From NCBI GenBank assembly GCA_946480245.1, contig CAMLIZ010000171.1, positions 1 through 9,551 on the forward strand: a stretch of 9,551 nt of DNA, in the 5' to 3' direction. Position 1 is the stretch's first letter, and every line of letters starts with the position of its first letter. This stretch comes from an uncultured Pseudomonadota bacterium. Its GTDB lineage: Bacteria > Pseudomonadota > Gammaproteobacteria > Burkholderiales > Burkholderiaceae. Shown here in pieces: positions 1-5,033 of the stretch. The notes beneath the pieces were generated by a model. That model had not been told where the DNA came from and ran no database searches. It saw nothing but the letters and a program-made list of their open reading frames with translations. The position numbers and the translations under genes are program-made.

Positions 1-1225
1 TCAGCTCCACCACCACCATCACTTCCTTGCCGCGGCGCGCCGCCTCCAGCAGCAGCTCCATCAGCGCCGATTCGGCGCCCGTGCGGTAGATGGTCTGCTT
101 GATCGCCAGCACGTCGGGGTCGTTCACCGCCTCGTGCAGGAACTGCACCACCGGCTCGAAGCTCTCGAACGGATGGTGCAGCATCAGGTCGCCTTCGCGC
201 AGGCGCTCGAACATCGAGCGGTGCTTGGGCAGGCGCCGCTCGGGCCAGCACGGCTCGAAGGCCGGGAAGCGCAGCGCGGGTGCATGCGCCTGGTCGATCA
301 GTTCGTTCAGGCGCACCAGGTTCACCGGGCCGTTGACGCGGTAGAGCGCCGCCGCGGGCAGGCCGAACTGCTGCAACAGGAAGCCGGAAAGTTCGGGCGG
401 GCAGGTGTTGACCACCTCGAGGCGGATGGCCTGACCGTAGTGGCGCGTGGTGAGGCCTGAGCGCAGCGCTTGGCGCAGGTTGGTGACGTCGCCGTCGTCC
501 ACTTCGAGATCCGAATCACGCGTGACGCGGAACTGAGAGAACGACACCACGCGGCGCCCGCCGAACAGCTCTTCCAGGTGGGCACGGATCACGCTGGACA
601 GCAGCACGAAGGCCTGTCGCCCGCCGGTCAGGTTGTCCGGCAGGCGGATCACGCGCGGCAGGATGCGAGGCACCTTGACGATCGCAATGGCGTTGTCGCG
701 CCCGAAGGCATCGCGCCCGTCCAGCCGCACGATGAAGTTCAGCGACTTGTTGGCCACTTGCGGAAACGGATGCGCCGGATCCAGCCCCACCGGCACGAGC
801 AGAGGGCGCACCTCGGTCTGGAAGAACTGCCCCACCCAACGCCGCTGCGCCTCGTTGCGCTCCGCGTGATTGAGCACCACGATGCCTTGCTGCACCAGCG
901 CCGGCATCACCTGCTCGTTGAATACCGCGTACTGCTCGTCGATCAGTTCGTGCGCGGCCTGCGCCACCGAAAGCAGGTCGCCGTCGGAGACGCCGGAGCC
1001 GGGCTGGCGCGAGGCTTCCAGGAAGTCGGCAAAGCGCACCTCGAAGAACTCGTCCATGTTGGACGACACGATGGTGACGTAGCGCAGCCGCTCCAGTAGC
1101 GGCACATCGGCGCGCAGCGCCTGCGCCAGCACGCGGCGGTTGAACTCGAGGATCGAACTCTCGCGCCCGAGCAGCGGCGCGGAAGCGGGCAGGGCGACGT
1201 CTTCGACAGTCACAGGAAGGGCCAT
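1..1225 (-). CDS. ppk1: Polyphosphate kinase 1 (partial, C-terminal part beyond the left edge)
   Basis: Ppk1 reversibly transfers the gamma-phosphate of ATP to a growing inorganic polyphosphate chain. The window holds about the first 408 residues: the N-terminal domain (LEFNRRVL near residues 26-33, then SSNMDEFFEVRF at 54-65, where Asn56 matches the ATP-contacting Asn of the family), the head domain, and the beginning of the first catalytic domain (DPDVLAIKQTIYRTG around 369-383, then AARRGKEV and VVVEL at the edge). The phosphorylated histidine lies further on and is not visible. The full protein is normally about 690 residues. I chose the ATG at 1225. An in-frame ATG at 1261 would add 12 residues (MSLSRNRHRLGA) that do not look like the family, and neither start has a good Shine-Dalgarno. 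It follows the 48-residue gene on the same strand and is perhaps co-transcribed with it. The family is certain; the start is less so. Confidence 0.95.
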   Translation of the reverse strand, partial: MALPVTVEDVALPASAPLLGRESSILEFNRRVLAQALRADVPLLERLRYVTIVSSNMDEFFEVRFADFLEASRQPGSGVSDGDLLSVAQAAHELIDEQYAVFNEQVMPALVQQGIVVLNHAERNEAQRRWVGQFFQTEVRPLLVPVGLDPAHPFPQVANKSLNFIVRLDGRDAFGRDNAIAIVKVPRILPRVIRLPDNLTGGRQAFVLLSSVIRAHLEELFGGRRVVSFSQFRVTRDSDLEVDDGDVTNLRQALRSGLTTRHYGQAIRLEVVNTCPPELSGFLLQQFGLPAAALYRVNGPVNLVRLNELIDQAHAPALRFPAFEPCWPERRLPKHRSMFERLREGDLMLHHPFESFEPVVQFLHEAVNDPDVLAIKQTIYRTGAESALMELLLEAARRGKEVMVVVEL

Positions 1226-1265
1226 GGCGCCAAGCCTATGACGGTTTCGCGACAAGCTCATGACG

Positions 1266-1294
1266 CCGGTGACCGCCTGTATCGGCGGCACCGG
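1266..1294 (-). other. GC-rich hairpin between the 48-aa gene and ppk1
   Basis: The arms CCGGTGACCGCC (1266-1277) and GGCGGCACCGG (1284-1294) pair with a single bulged A and a 6-nt loop. The hairpin begins 9 nt beyond the stop codon of the small upstream gene and lies about 40 nt before the ppk1 start at 1225. There is no T-tract on either strand, so it is not a classical intrinsic terminator. It could act in mRNA processing, stability or attenuation between the two genes, or be a by-product of high GC content. If ppk1 started at 1261 the hairpin would sit directly on the ribosome-binding region, which mildly favours the 1225 start. Confidence 0.35.
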
Positions 1295-1302
1295 TTGCCC
1301 GG

Positions 1303-1449
1303 CTACTTGTTCTTCAACTTGCCCTTGGGCAGCACGGTCGTGGTCGGTGGCGTGGGGCGGTCGGAAACGCCAGCCCCTTCCTTCACCGTGCCGCTGTCCT
1401 TCTTGGGCTTCTTCGTCATCTTGTTGCTGCGCTGTTGACCCTTTGCCAT
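1303..1449 (-). CDS. Small lysine-rich conserved hypothetical protein (48 aa)
   Basis: This 48-residue, strongly basic protein has 11 lysines. It begins MAKGQQRSNK, continues with the basic cluster KKPKKD at residues 13-18, has a Pro/Thr-rich middle (RPTPPTTT) and ends KGKLKNK. It has no membrane segment or cysteines and is probably disordered. From memory, short proteins beginning MAKGQxRSNK and containing KKPKK are widespread in betaproteobacteria and are annotated only as hypothetical, so no function is known. The start at 1449 is supported by AGGAG 8 nt upstream, the clearest Shine-Dalgarno in the window, and by the conserved N-terminus. A longer in-frame reading from 1494 would run through the tRNA terminator and is unlikely. 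The basic composition would suit nucleic-acid or ribosome binding, but that is inference. It lies between tRNA-Met and ppk1, all on the minus strand. Confidence 0.8.
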   Translation of the reverse strand: MAKGQQRSNKMTKKPKKDSGTVKEGAGVSDRPTPPTTTVLPKGKLKNK

Positions 1450-1470
1450 GGCGGCTCTCCTGTCATACGC

Positions 1471-1500
1471 AAAAGGGCCTGGCATCACTGCCAAGCCCTT
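1471..1500 (-). terminator. Intrinsic terminator of tRNA-Met
   Basis: On the minus strand AAGGGCTTGGCA (1500-1489) pairs with TGCCAGGCCCTT (1484-1473) around a GTGA loop. There is one internal mismatch, and the TTTT run at 1474-1471 follows at the base of the stem. It begins 8 nt after the CCA end of the tRNA, the usual arrangement for a Rho-independent terminator. The start codon of the 48-aa gene is only 21 nt further on, leaving almost no room for a separate promoter. That gene may therefore depend on read-through or on a promoter overlapping this hairpin. Confidence 0.85.
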
Positions 1501-1508
1501 GAAAGTTC

Positions 1509-1585
<77 letters not shown>

Positions 1586-1597
1586 TTGAAGCCCGCC

Positions 1598-1603
1598 ATT
1601 ATA
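1598..1603 (-). promoter_or_regulatory. -10 box of the tRNA-Met promoter
   Basis: The minus strand reads a perfect TATAAT here, 12 nt before the mature 5' end of the tRNA, which predicts a leader of about 5 nt. It is followed by a GC-only stretch (GGCGGGC). Such a discriminator is typical of stable-RNA promoters under stringent control, so growth-rate or ppGpp regulation is plausible by inference. No good -35 hexamer is visible at 16-18 nt spacing (the best is AACAAC-like). An 8-bp perfect inverted repeat (GAAGCCCG 1588-1595, CGGGCTTC 1606-1613) brackets the box symmetrically. Confidence 0.8.
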
Positions 1604-1635
1604 GCCGGGCTTCGCCGGGCGGTTGTTCGGGCACC

Positions 1636-1641
1636 TACACT
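1636..1641 (+). promoter_or_regulatory. Candidate -10 box of ftsY (possible leaderless transcript)
   Basis: TACACT matches the -10 consensus at four of six positions, including the key A at position 2 and T at position 6. Seven bases separate it from the ATG of ftsY, so transcription would begin at or within one base of the start codon. No Shine-Dalgarno is present between them (GCAACGG). No convincing -35 hexamer is visible. This is a motif-based proposal only. Confidence 0.35.
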
Positions 1642-1648
1642 GCAACGG

Positions 1649-2737
1649 ATGTTCAGCTTCTTCAAGAAAAAGTTCGCGCCGGCGCCCGCGCCTGTCGAGC
1701 CCGCAGCACCGGCGCCAACGACGGACAGCGGCTTCGACATTCCGATGCCGCAGTGGAACAGCGCGCCGTCGCGCGACTTCGACATTCCGATCCGGCAGGA
1801 AGTGGTGCAGGTGGCGATGCCCGCGCCGGAGCCTGCCGTGCGGGCGCGCTGGGTCGAGAAGCTGCGCCAGGGCTTGCAGAAAACCGGCTCCAGCCTGTCG
1901 CAAGTGTTCAGTGCAGCGCGCATCGACGATGCGCTGTACGAGGAGCTGGAAGCAGCGCTGCTGATGGCCGACGCGGGCGTCAAGGCCACGCAGTTCCTGC
2001 TCGACGACCTGAAGCGGCGCGTACGCGAGGCGCGGGTCACCGAGCCGCCGGCCGTGCGCGGGCTGCTGATCGACGCCATCGCCGACCTGCTGAAGCCGCT
2101 CGAGAAGTCGCTGGCGATCGGCTTGCAAACGCCCACGGTGATGATGGTCGTTGGCGTCAACGGTGCCGGCAAGACCACCAGCATCGGCAAGCTCACGCGC
2201 CACTTGGCCGACGCGCAGCAGAAGGTGCTGCTGGCTGCGGCGGACACCTTCCGCGCCGCGGCACGCGAGCAACTGGTGGTGTGGGCCGACCGCAACCAGG
2301 TGCAGGTGGTCAGCCAGGAAGGCGGCGATCCCGCCGCCGTGACCTACGACGCCGTGGTGGCCGGCAAGGCGCGCGGCTGCGACGTGGTGATCGCCGACAC
2401 CGCGGGGCGGCTGCCGACGCAGCTGCACCTGATGGAGGAGCTGAAGAAGATCCGTCGCGTGATCGCCAAGGCCGAGCCGGGCGCGCCGCACGAGGTGCTG
2501 TTGGTGGTGGACGGCAACACGGGCCAGAACGCGCTGATGCAGGTGAAGGCCTTTGATGAAGCGCTGCAGCTCACCGGCCTGGTCGTCACCAAGCTCGATG
2601 GCACCGCCAAGGGCGGCGTGCTGGCGGCGATCGCACGCGAGCGCCCGGTGCCTGTTTACTTCATCGGCGTTGGCGAAAAGCTGGAAGACCTGGAAACCTT
2701 CGACGCGCGCGAGTTCGCCGAGGCGCTGCTGACCTGA
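1649..2737 (+). CDS. ftsY: Signal recognition particle receptor FtsY
   Basis: FtsY is the SRP-GTPase receptor at the inner membrane. It forms a reciprocal GTPase complex with Ffh and hands nascent membrane proteins to the translocon. This is a 362-residue protein. A basic, aromatic N-terminus (MFSFFKKKF) is followed by a short Pro/Ala-rich A-region to about residue 65 with an internal repeat. The N helical bundle covers about 66-155 and the GTPase domain about 160-360. The GTPase motifs are GVNGAGKTT (169-177), DTFRAAA (199-205), DTAGR (250-254), TKLDGTAKGG (314-323) and GVGEKLEDL (340-348). All key residues are present. The A-region is much shorter than the roughly 200-residue acidic one of E. 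coli. I chose the ATG at 1649 because MFSFFKKK is the typical beginning. An in-frame ATG at 1586 would overlap the tRNA promoter. There is no Shine-Dalgarno. It is divergent from tRNA-Met and convergent with the DUF2726 gene. Confidence 0.97.
   Translation: MFSFFKKKFAPAPAPVEPAAPAPTTDSGFDIPMPQWNSAPSRDFDIPIRQEVVQVAMPAPEPAVRARWVEKLRQGLQKTGSSLSQVFSAARIDDALYEELEAALLMADAGVKATQFLLDDLKRRVREARVTEPPAVRGLLIDAIADLLKPLEKSLAIGLQTPTVMMVVGVNGAGKTTSIGKLTRHLADAQQKVLLAAADTFRAAAREQLVVWADRNQVQVVSQEGGDPAAVTYDAVVAGKARGCDVVIADTAGRLPTQLHLMEELKKIRRVIAKAEPGAPHEVLLVVDGNTGQNALMQVKAFDEALQLTGLVVTKLDGTAKGGVLAAIARERPVPVYFIGVGEKLEDLETFDAREFAEALLT
1732..1791 (+). repeat. 15-nt direct repeat inside ftsY, period 45 nt
   Basis: CTTCGACATTCCGAT occurs at 1732-1746 and again, identical, at 1777-1791. 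The 45-nt period is exactly 15 codons. The translated pair is GFDIPMPQ and DFDIPIRQ in the disordered A-region of FtsY (residues 28-35 and 43-50). Identity at the DNA level beyond what the protein requires suggests a recent local duplication or a conserved short linear motif. Confidence 0.75.
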
Positions 2738-2751
2738 GCGGTCAGGTCAGC
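2728..2751. terminator. Hairpin between convergent ftsY and the DUF2726 gene
   Basis: GCTGACCTGA (2728-2737) and TCAGGTCAGC (2742-2751) form a perfect 10-bp stem with a 4-nt GCGG loop. The left arm contains the last codons and the TGA of ftsY; the right arm ends one base before the stop codon of the opposing gene. The position and symmetry suit a bidirectional terminator for both convergent genes, but neither strand has a T-tract. It may instead protect 3' ends or work together with Rho. Confidence 0.5.
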
Positions 2752-3465
2752 TCAGTGCCGCAGCGGCTGCGGGCTGGTGGGTGGCGGGTCCAGCTCGTCG
2801 AACCAGGTGGACGGCGGCGGCTCATGCAAGCCGCCAGGGCCCGAATCCTCGACGTCAGCCACCGGCATCGCACTGAGCCGCGTGGGCGCGAGCGGCCGCT
2901 GTGCCAGCAGACCCGGTGCACTCGTTTCGGCGGGCACACCCTGCGCGTCGTCCGGCAGGAGTTGCGCACGTGCGGCGGCCACGGAGGGCAGGTGGCCTTC
3001 GGTCCACACCAGCAGGCGGATATGCGCCGCCCCGAGCACGCGCGCCATGCGCTCGTGGCGATGGCGGCTGCGCTCGCTCTCGCGCGCACTGTGCACCTCG
3101 ACCACGGCCACCACGGCCGACGTGCGGTCGCACACCACGAGGTCGGCACTCAAGGTGCCGACCCGCTTGAGCCACTCGGAATACGAATAGCGCGTGGGCA
3201 CGCGCAGAAAGCGCGACAGGGGCACCTGGGCCAGCACGAGATGATCGGGTAGCGCGCGCGTGAGGATCGAGTGCGCCTCGCGCTCGTCGGTGGAGAGGAT
3301 GCGCGTGGCGTGCGGCTCCCAGGCGGCGACGGTGTCGAGCGCGTGGACCTGCTGTCGCTTGTGTTCGCGCTTGGCAGGAACGCCGCGCCGCTTCGACTGC
3401 GTCCACACCAGCAGGAGCAGAACGATCACTACCGCGCCGAGCGCACCCCAAGTCCAGGTGTTCAT
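2752..3465 (-). CDS. Membrane-anchored DUF2726-domain protein
   Basis: This 237-residue protein begins with a single membrane segment (about residues 6-21, AVVIVLLLLVW) followed by a basic stretch (SKRRGVPAKREHKR), so the body is probably cytoplasmic. Residues about 57-160 match the DUF2726 pattern as I know it: LSTDEREAHSILTRALPDHLVLAQVPLSR-like text, SADLVVCD (106-113), AVVEVHS (120-126) and LLVWTEGHLPS. The family resembles PD-(D/E)XK nucleases: Asp108 and Glu123 occupy the expected acidic positions, but the usual ELD is here EVH. The tail (about 165-237) is Pro/Ala-rich, disordered and ends with WFDELDPPP. No substrate is known. The ATG at 3465 is the only reasonable start; it has no Shine-Dalgarno and a candidate promoter lies about 35-60 nt upstream. 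It lies between the two SRP genes, convergent with ftsY and downstream of ffh. Confidence 0.8.
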   Translation of the reverse strand: MNTWTWGALGAVVIVLLLLVWTQSKRRGVPAKREHKRQQVHALDTVAAWEPHATRILSTDEREAHSILTRALPDHLVLAQVPLSRFLRVPTRYSYSEWLKRVGTLSADLVVCDRTSAVVAVVEVHSARESERSRHRHERMARVLGAAHIRLLVWTEGHLPSVAAARAQLLPDDAQGVPAETSAPGLLAQRPLAPTRLSAMPVADVEDSGPGGLHEPPPSTWFDELDPPPTSPQPLRH

Positions 3466-3497
3466 CGGGTCGTGGGAAGAAAACGAAGGAATCTGAG

Positions 3498-3526
3498 AAC
3501 GTAACCGGCGGTCGCGAACGGGTCAA
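3498..3526 (-). promoter_or_regulatory. Candidate sigma-70 promoter of the DUF2726 gene
   Basis: The minus strand reads TTGACC (3526-3521), a 17-nt spacer, then TACGTT (3503-3498). The -35 matches five of six consensus bases; the -10 matches three, including the conserved first, second and last. Predicted transcription starts near 3491, leaving a leader of about 25 nt to the ATG at 3465. It is the best -35/-17-nt spacer combination I found in the window. Confidence 0.5.
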
Positions 3527-3534
3527 CCGATCAA

Positions 3535-3554
3535 CGGTATCCGGCGGTATCGGC
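3535..3554 (-). repeat. 10-nt tandem direct repeat just upstream of the DUF2726 promoter
   Basis: On the plus strand CGGTATC occurs at 3535-3541 and 3545-3551, each followed by a GC triplet, giving two units of 10 nt. Read on the minus strand, GATACCG is repeated one helical turn apart and ends 8 nt upstream of the proposed -35 box. Class II activator sites often have this geometry, but there is no independent evidence of a regulator. The rest of 3466-3610 holds no gene I can support. Confidence 0.45.
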
Positions 3555-3610
3555 ACCCGGGACGAGGCGCTGGCCTCCGAGGGAAAACCCCGGGGCGTGC
3601 CACCCACCGC

Positions 3611-4981
3611 TCAACGCGGTCCCAGGCCGCCCATGCCTTTCATGCCGCCCATGCGCTTCATCATCTTCATCAGGCCGCCGCCCTTCATCTTTTTCATCAT
3701 CGCTTGCATCTGCTCGAACTGGTTCAGCAGGCGGTTCACCTCCTGCACCTGAACGCCGGCGCCGGTGGCGATGCGTCGCTTGCGGCTGGCCTTGATGAGC
3801 TCGGGCTTGCGCCGCTCCAGCGGCGTCATCGAGCGGATGATGCCTTCCATGCGGCGCACGTCACGGTCGGCGCGATCCAGGTCTTGCGGCCCCGCCTTGG
3901 CCTTGGCGGTGAGCTCGCTCGGCAGCTTGTCCATCAGGCTCGACAGGCCACCCATCTTGCGCATCTGCCCGATCTGGGAGAGGAAGTCGTCGAGGTCGAA
4001 GCCGCCGGACTTGACCTTGTCGGCCAGCTTCTGCGCGGCCTGCAGATCCACGCCCTTCTGCACCTCCTCGACCAGCGCGACGATGTCGCCCATGCCGAGC
4101 ACGCGCCCAGCGTGACGCTCGGCGTCGAAGACCTCCAGCCCGTCGATCTTCTCGGAAACACCGGCAAACTTGATCGGCGCGCCGGTGATCTGGCGCACCG
4201 ACAGCGCAGCGCCGCCGCGCGCATCGCCGTCGAGCTTGGTGAGCACCACGCCCGACAGCGGCAGCGCCTCCTTGAAGGCCTTGGCGGTGTTCACCGCGTC
4301 CTGGCCCTGCATGGCATCGACGACGAACAACGTCTCGACCGGGCGGATCGCCTCGTGCAGGTCGCGGATCTCGGCCATCATGGCCTCGTCGATCGCCAGC
4401 CGGCCGGCGGTGTCGACCAGCAGCACGTCGATGTAGTGGCGGCGTGCGTAGTCCAGCGCGGCCAGCGCGATGTCGCGCGGCTTCTGCTCGCCGGTGGACG
4501 GGAACCACTCGGCGCCGGCCTGCCGCGTCACCGTCTTCAACTGCTCGATGGCAGCCGGGCGGTACACGTCGGTGGAGACCGTGAGCACCTTCTTCTTGCG
4601 CTTCTCGATCAGGTGCTTGGCGAGCTTGCCGGTGGTGGTGGTCTTGCCGGCACCTTGCAGGCCGGCCATCAGCACCACGGCAGGCGGCTGCGTTGCAAGG
4701 TTGAGGTCGCTGACGCCCTCGCCCATCGTGTGGGCGAGCTCCTTGTGCACGATGCCCACCAGCGCCTGGCCCGGGTTCAGCGAACCCACCACTTCCTGGC
4801 CGAGCGCCTTGTCCTTGACGCGCGCGATGAACTCGCGCACCACGGGCAGCGCCACGTCGGCCTCGAGCAGCGCCATGCGCACCTCGCGCAGCATGTCCTG
4901 CACGTTGCTTTCGGTGATGCGGGCCTGGCCGCGCATGGTCTTGACCAGGCGCGACAGGCGATCAGTGAGTGCGGAGGCCAT
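3611..4981 (-). CDS. ffh: Signal recognition particle protein Ffh
   Basis: Ffh is the protein subunit of the bacterial SRP. It binds 4.5S RNA and hydrophobic signal sequences at the ribosome and docks with FtsY. It has 456 residues, close to the usual 450. The N domain covers about 1-95 (LREVRMALLEADVALPVVREF is diagnostic). The GTPase domain covers about 100-295, with GLQGAGKTT (107-115), DVYRPAA (138-144), DTAGR (190-194) and TKLDGDARGG (248-257). The methionine-rich M domain runs from about 328, with RNA-binding SRKRRIATGAG (399-409) and a Met/Gly/Lys-rich tail (MMKKMKGGG, MKMMKRMGGM) ending GLGPR. The start at 4981 gives MASALTDRLSR, which matches the family. The open frame continues 438 nt upstream but only as a shadow of ypjD. 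The sequence before the ATG is pyrimidine-rich (CCCTCCCCC) without a Shine-Dalgarno. It is divergent from ypjD with 52 bp between, an arrangement also found in E. coli. Confidence 0.98.
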   Translation of the reverse strand: MASALTDRLSRLVKTMRGQARITESNVQDMLREVRMALLEADVALPVVREFIARVKDKALGQEVVGSLNPGQALVGIVHKELAHTMGEGVSDLNLATQPPAVVLMAGLQGAGKTTTTGKLAKHLIEKRKKKVLTVSTDVYRPAAIEQLKTVTRQAGAEWFPSTGEQKPRDIALAALDYARRHYIDVLLVDTAGRLAIDEAMMAEIRDLHEAIRPVETLFVVDAMQGQDAVNTAKAFKEALPLSGVVLTKLDGDARGGAALSVRQITGAPIKFAGVSEKIDGLEVFDAERHAGRVLGMGDIVALVEEVQKGVDLQAAQKLADKVKSGGFDLDDFLSQIGQMRKMGGLSSLMDKLPSELTAKAKAGPQDLDRADRDVRRMEGIIRSMTPLERRKPELIKASRKRRIATGAGVQVQEVNRLLNQFEQMQAMMKKMKGGGLMKMMKRMGGMKGMGGLGPR

Positions 4982-5021
4982 GGGGGAGGGCGCAGAGCCC
5001 GAAGAACGCGGGCCGCGAAAG

Positions 5022-5027
5022 TAAACT
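5022..5027 (+). promoter_or_regulatory. Candidate -10 box of the ypjD-pilSR operon (possible leaderless transcript)
   Basis: TAAACT matches four of six -10 positions and is followed by GTCCGG and then the ATG of ypjD, a 6-nt gap. Transcription would start at about the A of the start codon. There is no Shine-Dalgarno and no clear -35. The layout (TAxACT, 6-7 nt ending CGG, ATG) is almost the same as upstream of ftsY. Confidence 0.35.
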
Positions 5028-5033
5028 GTCCGG

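Noticed and set aside
470..1099. 209-codon plus-strand frame opposite ppk1
   Set aside because: His/Arg/Gln-rich shadow of the ppk1 coding strand, with no domain.
1450..1494. Longer start (1494) for the 48-aa protein
   Set aside because: The extra codons are the tRNA terminator hairpin. The ATG at 1449 has AGGAG and the family N-terminus.
1586..1648. Upstream start for ftsY at 1586
   Set aside because: It would translate through the divergent tRNA promoter and place 21 non-family residues before the typical MFSFFKKK beginning.
3564..3610. Possible terminator after ffh (GAGGC-CAGC-GCCTC hairpin and CCCCGGGGTTTT)
   Set aside because: The stem is only 5 bp without a T-tract, and the T-run follows a CCCCGGGG with no loop. 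Neither is convincing, so read-through towards the DUF2726 gene remains possible.
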